IMG/VR virus record: IMGVR_UViG_3300037395_000014
Span: 1 to 21,138 of that record
Direction: 5' to 3' (one strand)
From: a virus
Length of the DNA stretch: 21,138 nt
The notes beneath the pieces are model-generated. The model saw only the letters and a list, made by a program, of their open reading frames with translations, had not been told where the DNA came from and did no database searches. Made by a program: the position numbers and the translations under genes. Each line of letters opens with the position of its first letter. Position 1 is the stretch's first letter. Positions 1-6,309 of this stretch are shown one piece after another.

Positions 1-9
1 ACGTGATCC

Positions 10-207
10 ATGAACGTAACGAGGAGTTTCTGTGGAGACCCAGAACCCGGTAGATCAGCACTGGATGGCTACGAGCACGTTGGCACGTGGTTGTCCATAA
101 GATTTACTGACGATGAAGTGGCGGCGCGCAAGCGCCTCGCTAACCGGCGTTGGTATCAGCGTGTAAAAGCGAAGGACATAGTATGCACAATCAAGCACAA
201 GCTTTAG
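10..207 (+). CDS. Hypothetical protein, 65 aa
   Basis: I do not recognise this protein. The ATG is only nine bases from the window edge and follows an in-frame TGA, so the ORF does not continue from further upstream, and no convincing ribosome binding site fits in the available sequence. The C-terminal half is basic and looks helical (ARKRLANRRWYQRVKAKD), as in small nucleic-acid-associated phage proteins, but no domain can be named. It runs in the same direction as the genes that follow. A shorter start inside the ORF is possible. It is a plausible but weakly supported gene. Confidence 0.4.
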   Translation: MNVTRSFCGDPEPGRSALDGYEHVGTWLSIRFTDDEVAARKRLANRRWYQRVKAKDIVCTIKHKL

Positions 208-272
208 TATTGTTCGGTCAAGTCGCGGGCTGGCTCGCTTACATGCAAGCTGTGGCTGCGATACTAGGTTGA
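183..272 (+). CDS. Possible 29-aa hydrophobic mini-protein
   Basis: This short ORF overlaps the 3' end of the preceding ORF in another frame. An AAGGA-like site lies about six bases before the ATG. The product is mostly hydrophobic (LVLFGQVAGWLAYMQAVAAILG covers most of it in two pieces: LVLFGQVAGWL then AYMQAVAAILG), so it could form one membrane helix. Several other tiny hydrophobic ORFs occur in this block, which gives slight support. No family is recognised and it may be chance. Confidence 0.25.
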   Translation: MHNQAQALVLFGQVAGWLAYMQAVAAILG

Positions 273-276
273 GCTG

Positions 277-328
277 AGGCGGCGTGCGACGAGGGGAGAC
301 CATCTGTGGTCAGAACCCGGCGCCGCCT
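277..328 (+). promoter_or_regulatory. Imperfect hairpin in the leader of the 357-635 gene
   Basis: AGGCGGCG (277-284) is the exact reverse complement of CGCCGCCT (321-328). Nested inside, GACCA (298-302) pairs with TGGTC (307-311) across a TCTG loop, and GGG (293-295) can pair with CCC (316-318). A second small stem, CGCA (332-335) with TGCG (340-343), abuts the GAGGAG ribosome binding site. No T-run follows, so this is not a classical terminator. It could be a structured leader or a protein or processing site. The role is inferred; the pairings are seen. Confidence 0.4.
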
Positions 329-356
329 TCACGCAATCTTGCGAGGAGTAATGACA

Positions 357-635
357 ATGTGGTACACATCAGGATCAGGGCGCATTGAACTAAAGCTAAC
401 GAGAGAGCAAGCAATGTGTGGCTCACACATGGGCGCGTGCGATGGGGACGTTGCATATTTGCGGACGCTTCCTGCAATTCGCCGTCAGCTTGACAAGCTG
501 GAACCCGCGGTAGTCGCAGAAGAGCTTAAGGAATATGGCTCATGGGATGAAACCGAGTTAGCAGACCATGATGAAAACTTGTCCCGCCTACTCTGGCTGG
601 CGTGCGGCGACATAGTGGAGGAGTTACCCGGATGA
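357..635 (+). CDS. Conserved phage hypothetical protein, 92 aa
   Basis: Two ATGs lie six bases apart (351 and 357). GAGGAG at 343-348 is too close to the first and eight bases before the second, so I chose 357. The product starts MWYTSGSGRIELKL and ends with an acidic helical part (ETELADHDENLSRLLWLACGDI). I recognise this general pattern from small conserved proteins of unknown function in phages of Proteobacteria. It has no catalytic motif, membrane span or signal peptide. Its TGA overlaps the ATG of the next gene, which implies translational coupling. Confidence 0.78.
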   Translation: MWYTSGSGRIELKLTREQAMCGSHMGACDGDVAYLRTLPAIRRQLDKLEPAVVAEELKEYGSWDETELADHDENLSRLLWLACGDIVEELPG

Positions 636-889
636 TACGAGGCGAAAGCGATTTATATGGAGGCTTTGAGCCTATGCCGGGAAATGGAAAGGCCATGAGA
701 GACATCAGCATATGTGCGAGCAAGACGCCCAGCGGCCATGTGCCGGGGCGCAGCAGTATATCGCGGGAGGAACAAAGGCGACGTTCGCTTGCCTTCCTTG
801 CAGCGCGAGATGATGAACGCCGCCCGGTTCCCCTGCTAGACGAGGATTGGGATGAATTGCCTATCAACCTCAGGGAGTTAGTACAATGA
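632..889 (+). CDS. Hypothetical protein, 85 aa
   Basis: The start is the ATG overlapping the upstream TGA (ATGA), with GGAGGAG about eight bases before it. The protein is hydrophilic and contains a basic stretch (REEQRRRSLAFLAARDDERR) followed by an acidic tail (LLDEDWDELPINLRELVQ). This reads like a small helical protein that could bind nucleic acid or a partner protein, but no family is recognised. Its own stop overlaps the next start, so it sits in a tightly packed operon. Confidence 0.68.
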   Translation: MIRGESDLYGGFEPMPGNGKAMRDISICASKTPSGHVPGRSSISREEQRRRSLAFLAARDDERRPVPLLDEDWDELPINLRELVQ

Positions 890-1104
890 AAACCTTTACT
901 TTGACAATCAACTACGGTCCCGGCGTCAGCCAGGTGCACGAGTTCAACCGCGGCACGGATGCAAATGCCGCGTTCCTATCCGCGTATGATAGTGGGGCAA
1001 GCTGGGGCGAGCTACATAACAACGAGCTGAAACGGACTATTTTCGTTTTTGGCAAAAAGAAACTTGACAAAAACGAGGAACAGGTCGAGCACGAAGGGCT
1101 TTGA
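886..1104 (+). CDS. Hypothetical protein, 72 aa
   Basis: The ATG overlaps the previous TGA, and a GGAG-type site precedes it. The N-terminal half looks like β-strands (KTFTLTINYGPGVSQVHEF). The C-terminal end is basic, then acidic (FGKKKLDKNEEQVEHEGL). There is no membrane segment, cysteine pair or enzymatic motif. The function is unknown. The packed ATGA arrangement on both sides supports real translation. Confidence 0.7.
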   Translation: MKTFTLTINYGPGVSQVHEFNRGTDANAAFLSAYDSGASWGELHNNELKRTIFVFGKKKLDKNEEQVEHEGL

Positions 1105-1108
1105 GGAT

Positions 1109-1240
1109 ATGCACGCAGCACTCATTGAAATATCTCGGCCACATCGCCATATGTTCGGAAGGGAACATGACTACTTTGTGGCACTAACGGTTTGGTGCTG
1201 GCACATAAACGGCGTCGACCCATACTACTGGGGAGCATAA
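1109..1240 (+). CDS. Small hypothetical protein, 43 aa
   Basis: I chose the ATG at 1109, preceded by TGAGG, rather than an upstream TTG that would overlap the previous gene. The product is rich in histidine and aromatic residues (RPHRHMFGREHDYF, WCWHINGVDPYYWGA). It is short, has no clear membrane helix and resembles no family I know. It lies four bases after the previous stop and two before the next start, in keeping with the operon. Confidence 0.55.
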   Translation: MHAALIEISRPHRHMFGREHDYFVALTVWCWHINGVDPYYWGA

Positions 1241-1241
1241 A

Positions 1242-1409
1242 ATGGACCCTGACGCGAACCTGCTGGAACAGCGGCAGATAGTGCAGCGCATGTTAAGCGC
1301 GGACGAGGTAGACATCTCGGACGCGCTTAGGCTTGCCGAATTAGTTAAAGACTTGGACCACTGGCTTTCAAAGGGCGGGTTCCGGCCGCATAGATGGAGA
1401 GTAACATGA
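1242..1409 (+). CDS. Small hypothetical protein, 55 aa
   Basis: ATG at 1242 follows a GGGGAG site at the end of the previous gene. The product is predicted helical and acidic in its first forty residues (LLEQRQIVQRMLSADEVD, ALRLAELVKDLDHWL) and ends in a basic tail (GGFRPHRWRVT). Its TGA overlaps the ATG of the next gene. This gene fills what would otherwise be a gap in the operon. No function is recognised. Confidence 0.6.
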   Translation: MDPDANLLEQRQIVQRMLSADEVDISDALRLAELVKDLDHWLSKGGFRPHRWRVT

Positions 1410-1657
1410 CACCTGTAATTTTTAGGGTAAATAAAAGTGGCCCCTATAAGGGCGACGTGACGGCGGTGTTCCCTACACTATACGCGGCGGGCGGTCTTAT
1501 GAGCTGTTACGCGCATGTGGGGCAACATTCCGGTTGCTCTTTGGCGTGGTATCGGACAACACGCCTGGCCACGGCGGAGGAGTGCGTCGACCTTTTAACA
1601 GAGCTTGTTCAGATCGGATATAATGATCTGAAAATTTACAAGAGGCGAGTTACATGA
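1406..1657 (+). CDS. Conserved hypothetical protein, 83 aa
   Basis: The start is the ATG of an ATGA overlap, preceded by GGAGA; an alternative ATG lies 12 bases upstream. The opening (MTPVIFRVNKSGPYKGDVTA) and the AHVGQHSGCSLAWYRTTR segment match a recurrent small protein of unknown function that I recognise from phages and bacterial genomes. The protein looks mixed α/β and soluble. No catalytic residues can be assigned. The next gene starts inside its stop codon. Confidence 0.83.
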   Translation: MTPVIFRVNKSGPYKGDVTAVFPTLYAAGGLMSCYAHVGQHSGCSLAWYRTTRLATAEECVDLLTELVQIGYNDLKIYKRRVT

Positions 1658-1875
1658 GATACAGGAAGATCGTGCGGGACGGCGCCGGATTTGGCGTGCA
1701 AGAGCTTGACGCATATGGAGACCTAGTTTTTCTTAACGACGAACCGCTTCCATCAGCCCATGCGGCGAAAAACTGGATGCGTCACCATGACGCGGGCAAG
1801 ACAACAAACTGGGAAGCACTTCGCCGCAATTGGGTGCTTGGTGTTTATGACACTGTAGAGGAGGAGAGCGAGTGA
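1654..1875 (+). CDS. Hypothetical protein, 73 aa
   Basis: The ATG overlaps the previous stop, with GAGG upstream. The N-terminal part (RYRKIVRDGAGFGVQELDAY) resembles a small β-rich domain. A helical middle and a very acidic end (VYDTVEEESE) follow. No known family is recognised. The acidic end encodes the GAGGAGGAGA ribosome binding site of the next gene, which starts at an overlapping GTG. Confidence 0.73.
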   Translation: MRYRKIVRDGAGFGVQELDAYGDLVFLNDEPLPSAHAAKNWMRHHDAGKTTNWEALRRNWVLGVYDTVEEESE

Positions 1876-2093
1876 ACGCAGGAGAACGCTTTGACATCAG
1901 ACCACAGGCCAAAAAGGCCAAGTGGCGCAGGGCCGCCAGTCCTCTAGACGACGCGCGGCGCGAAGTGTGCCGCGCCTATTCCGCGTTCTACGCGGGCGCG
2001 GACAATCAACATGATGTGTTCAAGGCAGAGCTTGTGCTATATGATCAGCTTAAACTTGTGGTCAAAACACGGGACGACAAGGCAGCAGTGTAA
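1872..2093 (+). CDS. Hypothetical protein, 73 aa, GTG start
   Basis: The start is GTG in a GTGA overlap, with a strong GAGGAGGAGA site four bases upstream. The product is basic at its N-terminus (RPQAKKAKWRRAASP) and helical after that (REVCRAYSAFYAGADNQ, FKAELVLYDQLKLVVKTRDD). It could be a small nucleic-acid-binding or antitoxin-like protein, but this is only composition. It is the last gene before the terminator, so it probably closes the first small-gene operon. Confidence 0.73.
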   Translation: MNAGERFDIRPQAKKAKWRRAASPLDDARREVCRAYSAFYAGADNQHDVFKAELVLYDQLKLVVKTRDDKAAV

Positions 2094-2115
2094 TGTACAA
2101 CTATATTATGTAGTT

Positions 2116-2141
2116 AAAGGGGCTTGACAACAGGCCCCTTT
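2116..2141 (+). terminator. Rho-independent terminator
   Basis: AAAGGGGC (2116-2123) pairs perfectly with GCCCCTTT (2134-2141) across a ten-base loop, and the T-run TTTT ends the structure. It sits in the 88-base gap after the small-gene operon and before the replication genes. The A-run on the other side would also allow some function on the minus strand. The loop happens to contain TTGACA, but no matching -10 box lies downstream. Confidence 0.65.
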
Positions 2142-2181
2142 TGCTTCAGACTGGAAGCTTGCAACTTTTTTAGGAGCAATC

Positions 2182-2430
2182 ATGTCCGATTTAACAGACC
2201 GGCGGGGTAAGACGCATGGCGCTTGGCGTCAGACAGCCGGGTGTACACAGGCCATAGAGACGGCCCTGCTTATATGGCGCACGGCCAGTCTTCAGCCCCA
2301 TCACCGAGAGGCACTCCATCAAATTGCTGTGAAGCTGGCCCGCATCAACTGCGGCGACCCTGACTTCCCAGACCACTGGGATGATATCGCGGGGTATGCT
2401 GACGAGACGGCCAAGCTGTGTTCTAAATGA
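2182..2430 (+). CDS. DUF6378-like phage protein, 82 aa
   Basis: TAGGAG precedes the ATG by five bases. The protein shows the pattern RGKTHG near residue 8 and, at its end, ALHQIAVKLARI followed by GDPDFPDHWDDIAGYA. I recognise this combination from the DUF6378-type family found in many phages, whose biochemical role is unknown. The conserved His/Trp/Asp-rich segment may be a functional site, but that is inference. It is the first gene after the terminator and its stop overlaps the next start. Confidence 0.83.
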   Translation: MSDLTDRRGKTHGAWRQTAGCTQAIETALLIWRTASLQPHHREALHQIAVKLARINCGDPDFPDHWDDIAGYADETAKLCSK

Positions 2431-2765
2431 ATAAACCCAACCCCTACGAGGAATACATGCGGGAGGAGGCGGAAACGCTTCCTGCCGTAGTTCCGCTTGC
2501 CCCTGTAGAAACGATGCCGGAAGAGTTTTCCCGGTCCACTATGCTCGCGCTGCGCACACAGCAAGAGATACTTGAGATGAAGCTAGACCCTGACGACCAG
2601 CACTATGAGGCTGAGCTGAGGGCGAAAACAGCTATGGCGGGGACCCAGATAAATGCGCAGTTGAAGTCAGACGAGCAGCGCCTAAAGAGGCAGATCGCCT
2701 CCATAAGCTATTATGCAGAGCTTAAGAAGGCCCTCGAAGACTTCCGCGCCAGCAGGAGGGAATAG
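2427..2765 (+). CDS. Helical hypothetical protein, 112 aa
   Basis: The start overlaps the preceding TGA. After an acidic, proline-containing N-terminus the protein is nearly all helix (STMLALRTQQEILEMKLD, ELRAKTAMAGTQINAQLK, YYAELKKALEDFRASRRE) and may form a coiled coil. The position directly before the primase-helicase suggests a replication-linked or regulatory role. A small-terminase-like helical protein cannot be excluded, but no helix-turn-helix is evident. The function is unassigned. Confidence 0.82.
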   Translation: MNKPNPYEEYMREEAETLPAVVPLAPVETMPEEFSRSTMLALRTQQEILEMKLDPDDQHYEAELRAKTAMAGTQINAQLKSDEQRLKRQIASISYYAELKKALEDFRASRRE

Positions 2766-2766
2766 C

Positions 2767-5085
2767 TTGGCAACTGACAGAGACATCGCAATCGGGTTCC
2801 TTACGCGCGTTCTGCCTGCCGAGGGTCCCTACGCGCTTCGATCTCCATATAAGCCGGGCAAGGCGCCGAACCACGTAGAGTGGGCGGGCAATGTAACTGA
2901 GCTGTGGGACAAGATGTCGCAGCATGGTGACGTTAACTGCTTTTACTCTACAGCGGCTTTCAAGGATGACACGTCGCCAGATGCGGCCAATGTTCGGGCA
3001 AAGCGCACGTTCTACTTAGACGTAGAGGGAGACAAGGAACACTTTAAGAATGGTGCGGGGTATGATGGGCAGACCGCAGCCATAAAAGCGGTTATTGAGT
3101 TTTGTCAAGCTGTCAACCTGCCGTGGCCTGGTTTCGTACTATCTGGTGGCGGTGTGCATGCCTATTGGCCGCTCGACGGGGACATCAGCCCGGCAGTGTG
3201 GCAGCCATATGCGTCTGGCCTTAAGGCCGCGTGTAAGGAGAAGAAACTTATAATTGACCCAGCAATACCTGCTGACGCGGCTCGTATTCTGCGCTGTCCT
3301 GGTACGTTCAACTGCAAGAGGGAGCCTAAGACCGAGGTTACGATCCACGACGTTTTCTTCACGCTAGGCCCGTACAGCCTCGACGAGTTCGCCCCGCTAC
3401 TATCATATGCCCCAGAGGTTAAAGGGCTGCCAGCGGTCTCCCCAGAGGCCCGCTTTGAGGGCTCCGCCGCACTAAACGATCAGACTGCCGCGTATTATGG
3501 CGATGCCCTTGCCTCTATCCCGAACGATGACAGTGTGCCCTATGATACTTGGCTCAAGATCGGCATGGCCGTGTTTGAGCTTGGCTGGGGTGACGTGGGA
3601 CGCCAGATGTGGCATGACTGGAGCATAAAAGCGCCGAAACACAAGGAAGAGGAGTTTGACAACGCATGGAACGGATTTCTAAAATACCGGGAGACGCACC
3701 TGGACAACCTAGTGACGCCGGGCTCGCTGATCCACTTCGCCAAGGAAACGGGGTGGACAACCCCAGTTGGTATCGCGCCCCCGATATCTGCTACTGCCCC
3801 CTTTGTACCGCCGCCCGAGCTTTTGCAAAAGGCGGAGAAGGGGGACAGGTACGAGCTGCACAGCGCGAGGGTGAACGCGCAAGGTCCGCTAATGACGGGC
3901 AAGGACGGTAGCGGCTTCGCGGAGAACAAATGGCGTAACGCGACCTGGGCGCTTGTTAAGTTGGGTGTGCGCGGCCGCTGGGACGAGTTTTCAAACAACA
4001 GTGAAATCAAGTTTCCCGGCAGGCCGTGGGAACAAATTTCCAGCCGCACGGACAGCGACGCCAGACGCATGATAATGGAGGTGTGTTGTGGATCAGACCA
4101 AGGCAAGCATGCCGTCGAACAGGCTCTCGACGAACTCTGCGGTAACGTGGGGCGATATCATCCAATACGGGAACACTTACACGGACTTCGAGATTGGGAT
4201 GAAAAGCCCCGGCTGGACACCTGGCTCATTGATTACTGCCACGCTAGCGACACTCCTCTTAACCGATTTTATGGTGCCGCAGTCCTCGTCGCGGCTGTCC
4301 GCCGCGCACTTACCGACAGAATAATACGTTTTGACCACATGCTCGTACTAGAGGGTGGCACCGGCATAGGCAAAAGCTCTGTAGTCGAGATACTCGGGCG
4401 GGGCGCCGCGCCGGAGGGCTGGTATAAAAACCAAGAGATAAATTGGTTAGACCCGCGCTCCTCTGTAGAGGCGCTGCGCGGCGCCTGGTTCTACGAGTGG
4501 CCTGAGTTGAAGGGGCACGGCAAGCAGGCGGAGAACCACATCAAGAGCTGTTTGTCTAGTCCCATAGACAGCATACGTATGGCATACGATCGGAGGGTCA
4601 CTAGCTCGCCCCGGCGAGCCATACTTATCGCCACGACAAATTATGGCAGTGAGTACCTTACTGACCAGACGGGCAACCGGCGCTACTGGGTGGTAGACTG
4701 CGGTAGCAACAAGTTTAGGCTGGATGAACTGCGCCGGGATCGTGACCAGCTATTTGCTGAAGCACTGGTGTGGGAGAAGGAAGGGAGGATGGGCGCGTAT
4801 CTTGATACGCCCGAAGAGTTGGCGTCGGCGGAAAAAGCAGAACTTGAGCCTCGCACTACGGTGCCCCATTTAGTCGACTTCATCTCTCCCCTTACAAGCG
4901 GCGACGTGGAATTTCTAACGATGCACGACGTAAAGACTAGCACTTGGATGGCTAACCAAGGTGCGGCGAGGGATCAGGACATAGCTGCCGCGCTGCGCTG
5001 GCTTGGCTGGGAGCAAGACAAGTACAACAATTACAAGCTGCCAAATGGCGAACGGACGAGACGGTGGCGAAGGGTGGAAGCATGA
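2767..5085 (+). CDS. Primase-helicase (AEP primase, PriCT-2 and VirE-type SF3-like helicase)
   Basis: This 772-residue protein should prime and unwind DNA at the phage fork. I chose the TTG start because GGAGG lies about eight bases upstream and it follows the preceding stop; an ATG 54 bases earlier would overlap that gene. An archaeo-eukaryotic primase-like domain comes first: FYLDVE gives acidic D85 and E87, SGGGVHAYW has H131, and a third block has D164 and RCPGTFNCK. A PriCT-2-like region follows (WLKIGMAVFELGWG to the FAKETGW end). The C-terminal half matches the virulence-associated E family: Walker A EGGTGIGKSS at 529-538, Walker B WFYEWPEL with E577, and sensor-type ATTNYGSEYL and TGNRRYWVVD. 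Its TGA overlaps the polymerase start. All key motifs appear intact. Confidence 0.94.
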   Translation: MATDRDIAIGFLTRVLPAEGPYALRSPYKPGKAPNHVEWAGNVTELWDKMSQHGDVNCFYSTAAFKDDTSPDAANVRAKRTFYLDVEGDKEHFKNGAGYDGQTAAIKAVIEFCQAVNLPWPGFVLSGGGVHAYWPLDGDISPAVWQPYASGLKAACKEKKLIIDPAIPADAARILRCPGTFNCKREPKTEVTIHDVFFTLGPYSLDEFAPLLSYAPEVKGLPAVSPEARFEGSAALNDQTAAYYGDALASIPNDDSVPYDTWLKIGMAVFELGWGDVGRQMWHDWSIKAPKHKEEEFDNAWNGFLKYRETHLDNLVTPGSLIHFAKETGWTTPVGIAPPISATAPFVPPPELLQKAEKGDRYELHSARVNAQGPLMTGKDGSGFAENKWRNATWALVKLGVRGRWDEFSNNSEIKFPGRPWEQISSRTDSDARRMIMEVCCGSDQGKHAVEQALDELCGNVGRYHPIREHLHGLRDWDEKPRLDTWLIDYCHASDTPLNRFYGAAVLVAAVRRALTDRIIRFDHMLVLEGGTGIGKSSVVEILGRGAAPEGWYKNQEINWLDPRSSVEALRGAWFYEWPELKGHGKQAENHIKSCLSSPIDSIRMAYDRRVTSSPRRAILIATTNYGSEYLTDQTGNRRYWVVDCGSNKFRLDELRRDRDQLFAEALVWEKEGRMGAYLDTPEELASAEKAELEPRTTVPHLVDFISPLTSGDVEFLTMHDVKTSTWMANQGAARDQDIAAALRWLGWEQDKYNNYKLPNGERTRRWRRVEA

Positions 5086-6116
5086 GAACCCTCATTCTTG
5101 ACGCGGAAACATTCTACGCCCAGGACTTCACTTTGTCGCACATGACAAACGAGGAGTATGTGCGCGATCCTCGGTTCCAGACCCTTTGCCTCGGAGTAAA
5201 GGCGTTCGGCCTGCCTGATATGCTGATGTGCAGGGGGCCGGAGGAGGTAGCCAGGTGGTGTGCTGCGCAGGACTGGAGCGACATCGCGGCTGTCATGCAC
5301 CATGCCCAGTTTGACGGTTTCATACTTTCGGAGATTTATCATGTCCGTCCAGGTTTCATATTTGACACCCTCTCGATGGCTCACGCGGTTAATGGACCCC
5401 TCGAACCCGCTTCGCTCTCGGCCCTGGTGGCTAGGTGTGGCCTATCTGAGAAAACCGTTCCTTATAATTACTTCAAGGGAAAGCGATGGGAGCAGATGTC
5501 CGAGCAGCTACAGCAAGAGCTGTGCGACGGATGCGCACACGACTGCGAGCTTACCGAAGACATCTTCAAACGACTGGTACAAGATTTTCCCCGAGATGAA
5601 CTTGAGATCATAGACCAGACGGTGCGCATGTACACGGAGCCTCGCATGTGGGGCGATATAGAGCTGTTTGAAAAGCTTGCGCTAGAGGAGGAGGGGCGCA
5701 AGCGGGAGCTGCTCGCCGCGCTTAATGTGCCGCTGAAGGCCCTATCCTCTAACGCCACGTTTACCCGCCTGCTGGAGGCGTTTGGTGAAGAGGTGCCTAG
5801 CAAGCCTGGAGCTAAGGGGCCTATCCCTTGCGTGGCAGCATCGGACGCCTATATGATAGACAACATGGACCGGGATGACGCAGTGGGCCAGCTTATACGC
5901 TGCCGCATGGATGTCAAGAGTACCATACAAGAGACGCGCGCCGGACGCCTGGCGGGGATGGCCCGCCGCGGCCCGCTGCCGGTCTACCTGAAGTACGCCG
6001 CTGCCATGACCATGCGTTGGGGAGGCGGGGAGAAGACAAACATTCAGAACCTGCCCCATGATGGCCCGATGCGGTCGGGGCTTTGCGCGGAGAACCCTAA
6101 TGGAACAGTGGTCTGA
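5082..6116 (+). CDS. Family A DNA polymerase, N-terminal fragment (3'-5' exonuclease, thumb, start of palm)
   Basis: The ATG overlaps the primase stop (ATGA), with AAGGGTGG before it. The 344-residue product has a DnaQ-like proofreading domain: Exo I LILDAETF (D7, E9), Exo II HHAQFDGF (D78) and an Exo III-like GCAHDCELT (D154). In Exo III the usual Tyr four residues before the Asp seems to be Gly. The rest is thumb and early palm, ending with MRWGGGEKTNIQNLPHDGP, the conserved segment before motif A, then GTVV and a stop. Motifs A, B and C are missing here but lie on the ORF at 6310-7140. Together the two are 620 residues, a normal size for a short phage family A polymerase. The break falls inside the palm, not between domains. 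Confidence 0.94.
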   Translation: MRTLILDAETFYAQDFTLSHMTNEEYVRDPRFQTLCLGVKAFGLPDMLMCRGPEEVARWCAAQDWSDIAAVMHHAQFDGFILSEIYHVRPGFIFDTLSMAHAVNGPLEPASLSALVARCGLSEKTVPYNYFKGKRWEQMSEQLQQELCDGCAHDCELTEDIFKRLVQDFPRDELEIIDQTVRMYTEPRMWGDIELFEKLALEEEGRKRELLAALNVPLKALSSNATFTRLLEAFGEEVPSKPGAKGPIPCVAASDAYMIDNMDRDDAVGQLIRCRMDVKSTIQETRAGRLAGMARRGPLPVYLKYAAAMTMRWGGGEKTNIQNLPHDGPMRSGLCAENPNGTVV

Positions 6117-6270
6117 TAGGCTTACAATAGACGACGTGGAGGCTGTAATGATAAGCTGGAATGCGTATTTTAACATGTTGGTGCGACGCATGGTGGCTGA
6201 TGGCTGGCTGGTGGAGGATGCTATTGACGCGGCAAATGAGCAAATGAGAGCAATGGCGGAGAACCCAAAT
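6087..6270 (+). repeat. 15-nt near-direct repeats (6087-6101 and 6256-6270) bracketing the polymerase insert
   Basis: GCGGAGAACCCTAAT at 6087-6101 recurs as GCGGAGAACCCAAAT at 6256-6270, 169 bases apart with one mismatch. Both copies read Ala-Glu-Asn-Pro-Asn, the first in the polymerase N-fragment frame and the second in the frame of the 62-codon ORF. The first copy also holds the GGAG site for that ORF. This may be a duplication footprint of an insertion event or chance. Confidence 0.55.
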
Positions 6271-6288
6271 ATCAAAAAACTGCCGTAA
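6100..6288 (+). CDS. 62-aa ORF inserted between the two polymerase fragments
   Basis: The ATG overlaps the last 17 bases of the polymerase N-fragment, with GGAG seven bases upstream. The product is mainly one long amphipathic helix (DDVEAVMISWNAYFNMLV, VEDAIDAANEQMRAMAENP) with a basic end (IKKLP). It has no HNH, GIY-YIG or LAGLIDADG motif, so it is not a visible homing endonuclease. It shares the frame of the downstream polymerase fragment and is separated from it by one TAA plus seven sense codons. It could be a free-standing small protein, a bridge that helps the fragments pair, or part of a small intervening element. The function is unknown. Confidence 0.5.
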   Translation: MEQWSDRLTIDDVEAVMISWNAYFNMLVRRMVADGWLVEDAIDAANEQMRAMAENPNIKKLP

Positions 6289-6309
6289 AATTTTTTGGAG
6301 AAACACGGA

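Noticed and set aside
2124-2152. Promoter starting at the TTGACA in the terminator loop
   Set aside because: No -10-like hexamer lies 16-18 bases downstream. The TTGACA is better explained as loop sequence.
3540-4106. 188-codon antisense ORF within the primase-helicase gene
   Set aside because: Composition is that of a reverse-frame shadow. The plus-strand protein has continuous family motifs here.
6100-6309. Group I intron in the polymerase gene
   Set aside because: The interval is very short for such an intron and I could not see the conserved P, Q, R and S core elements. The downstream ORF has its own ribosome binding site. RNA evidence could reopen this.
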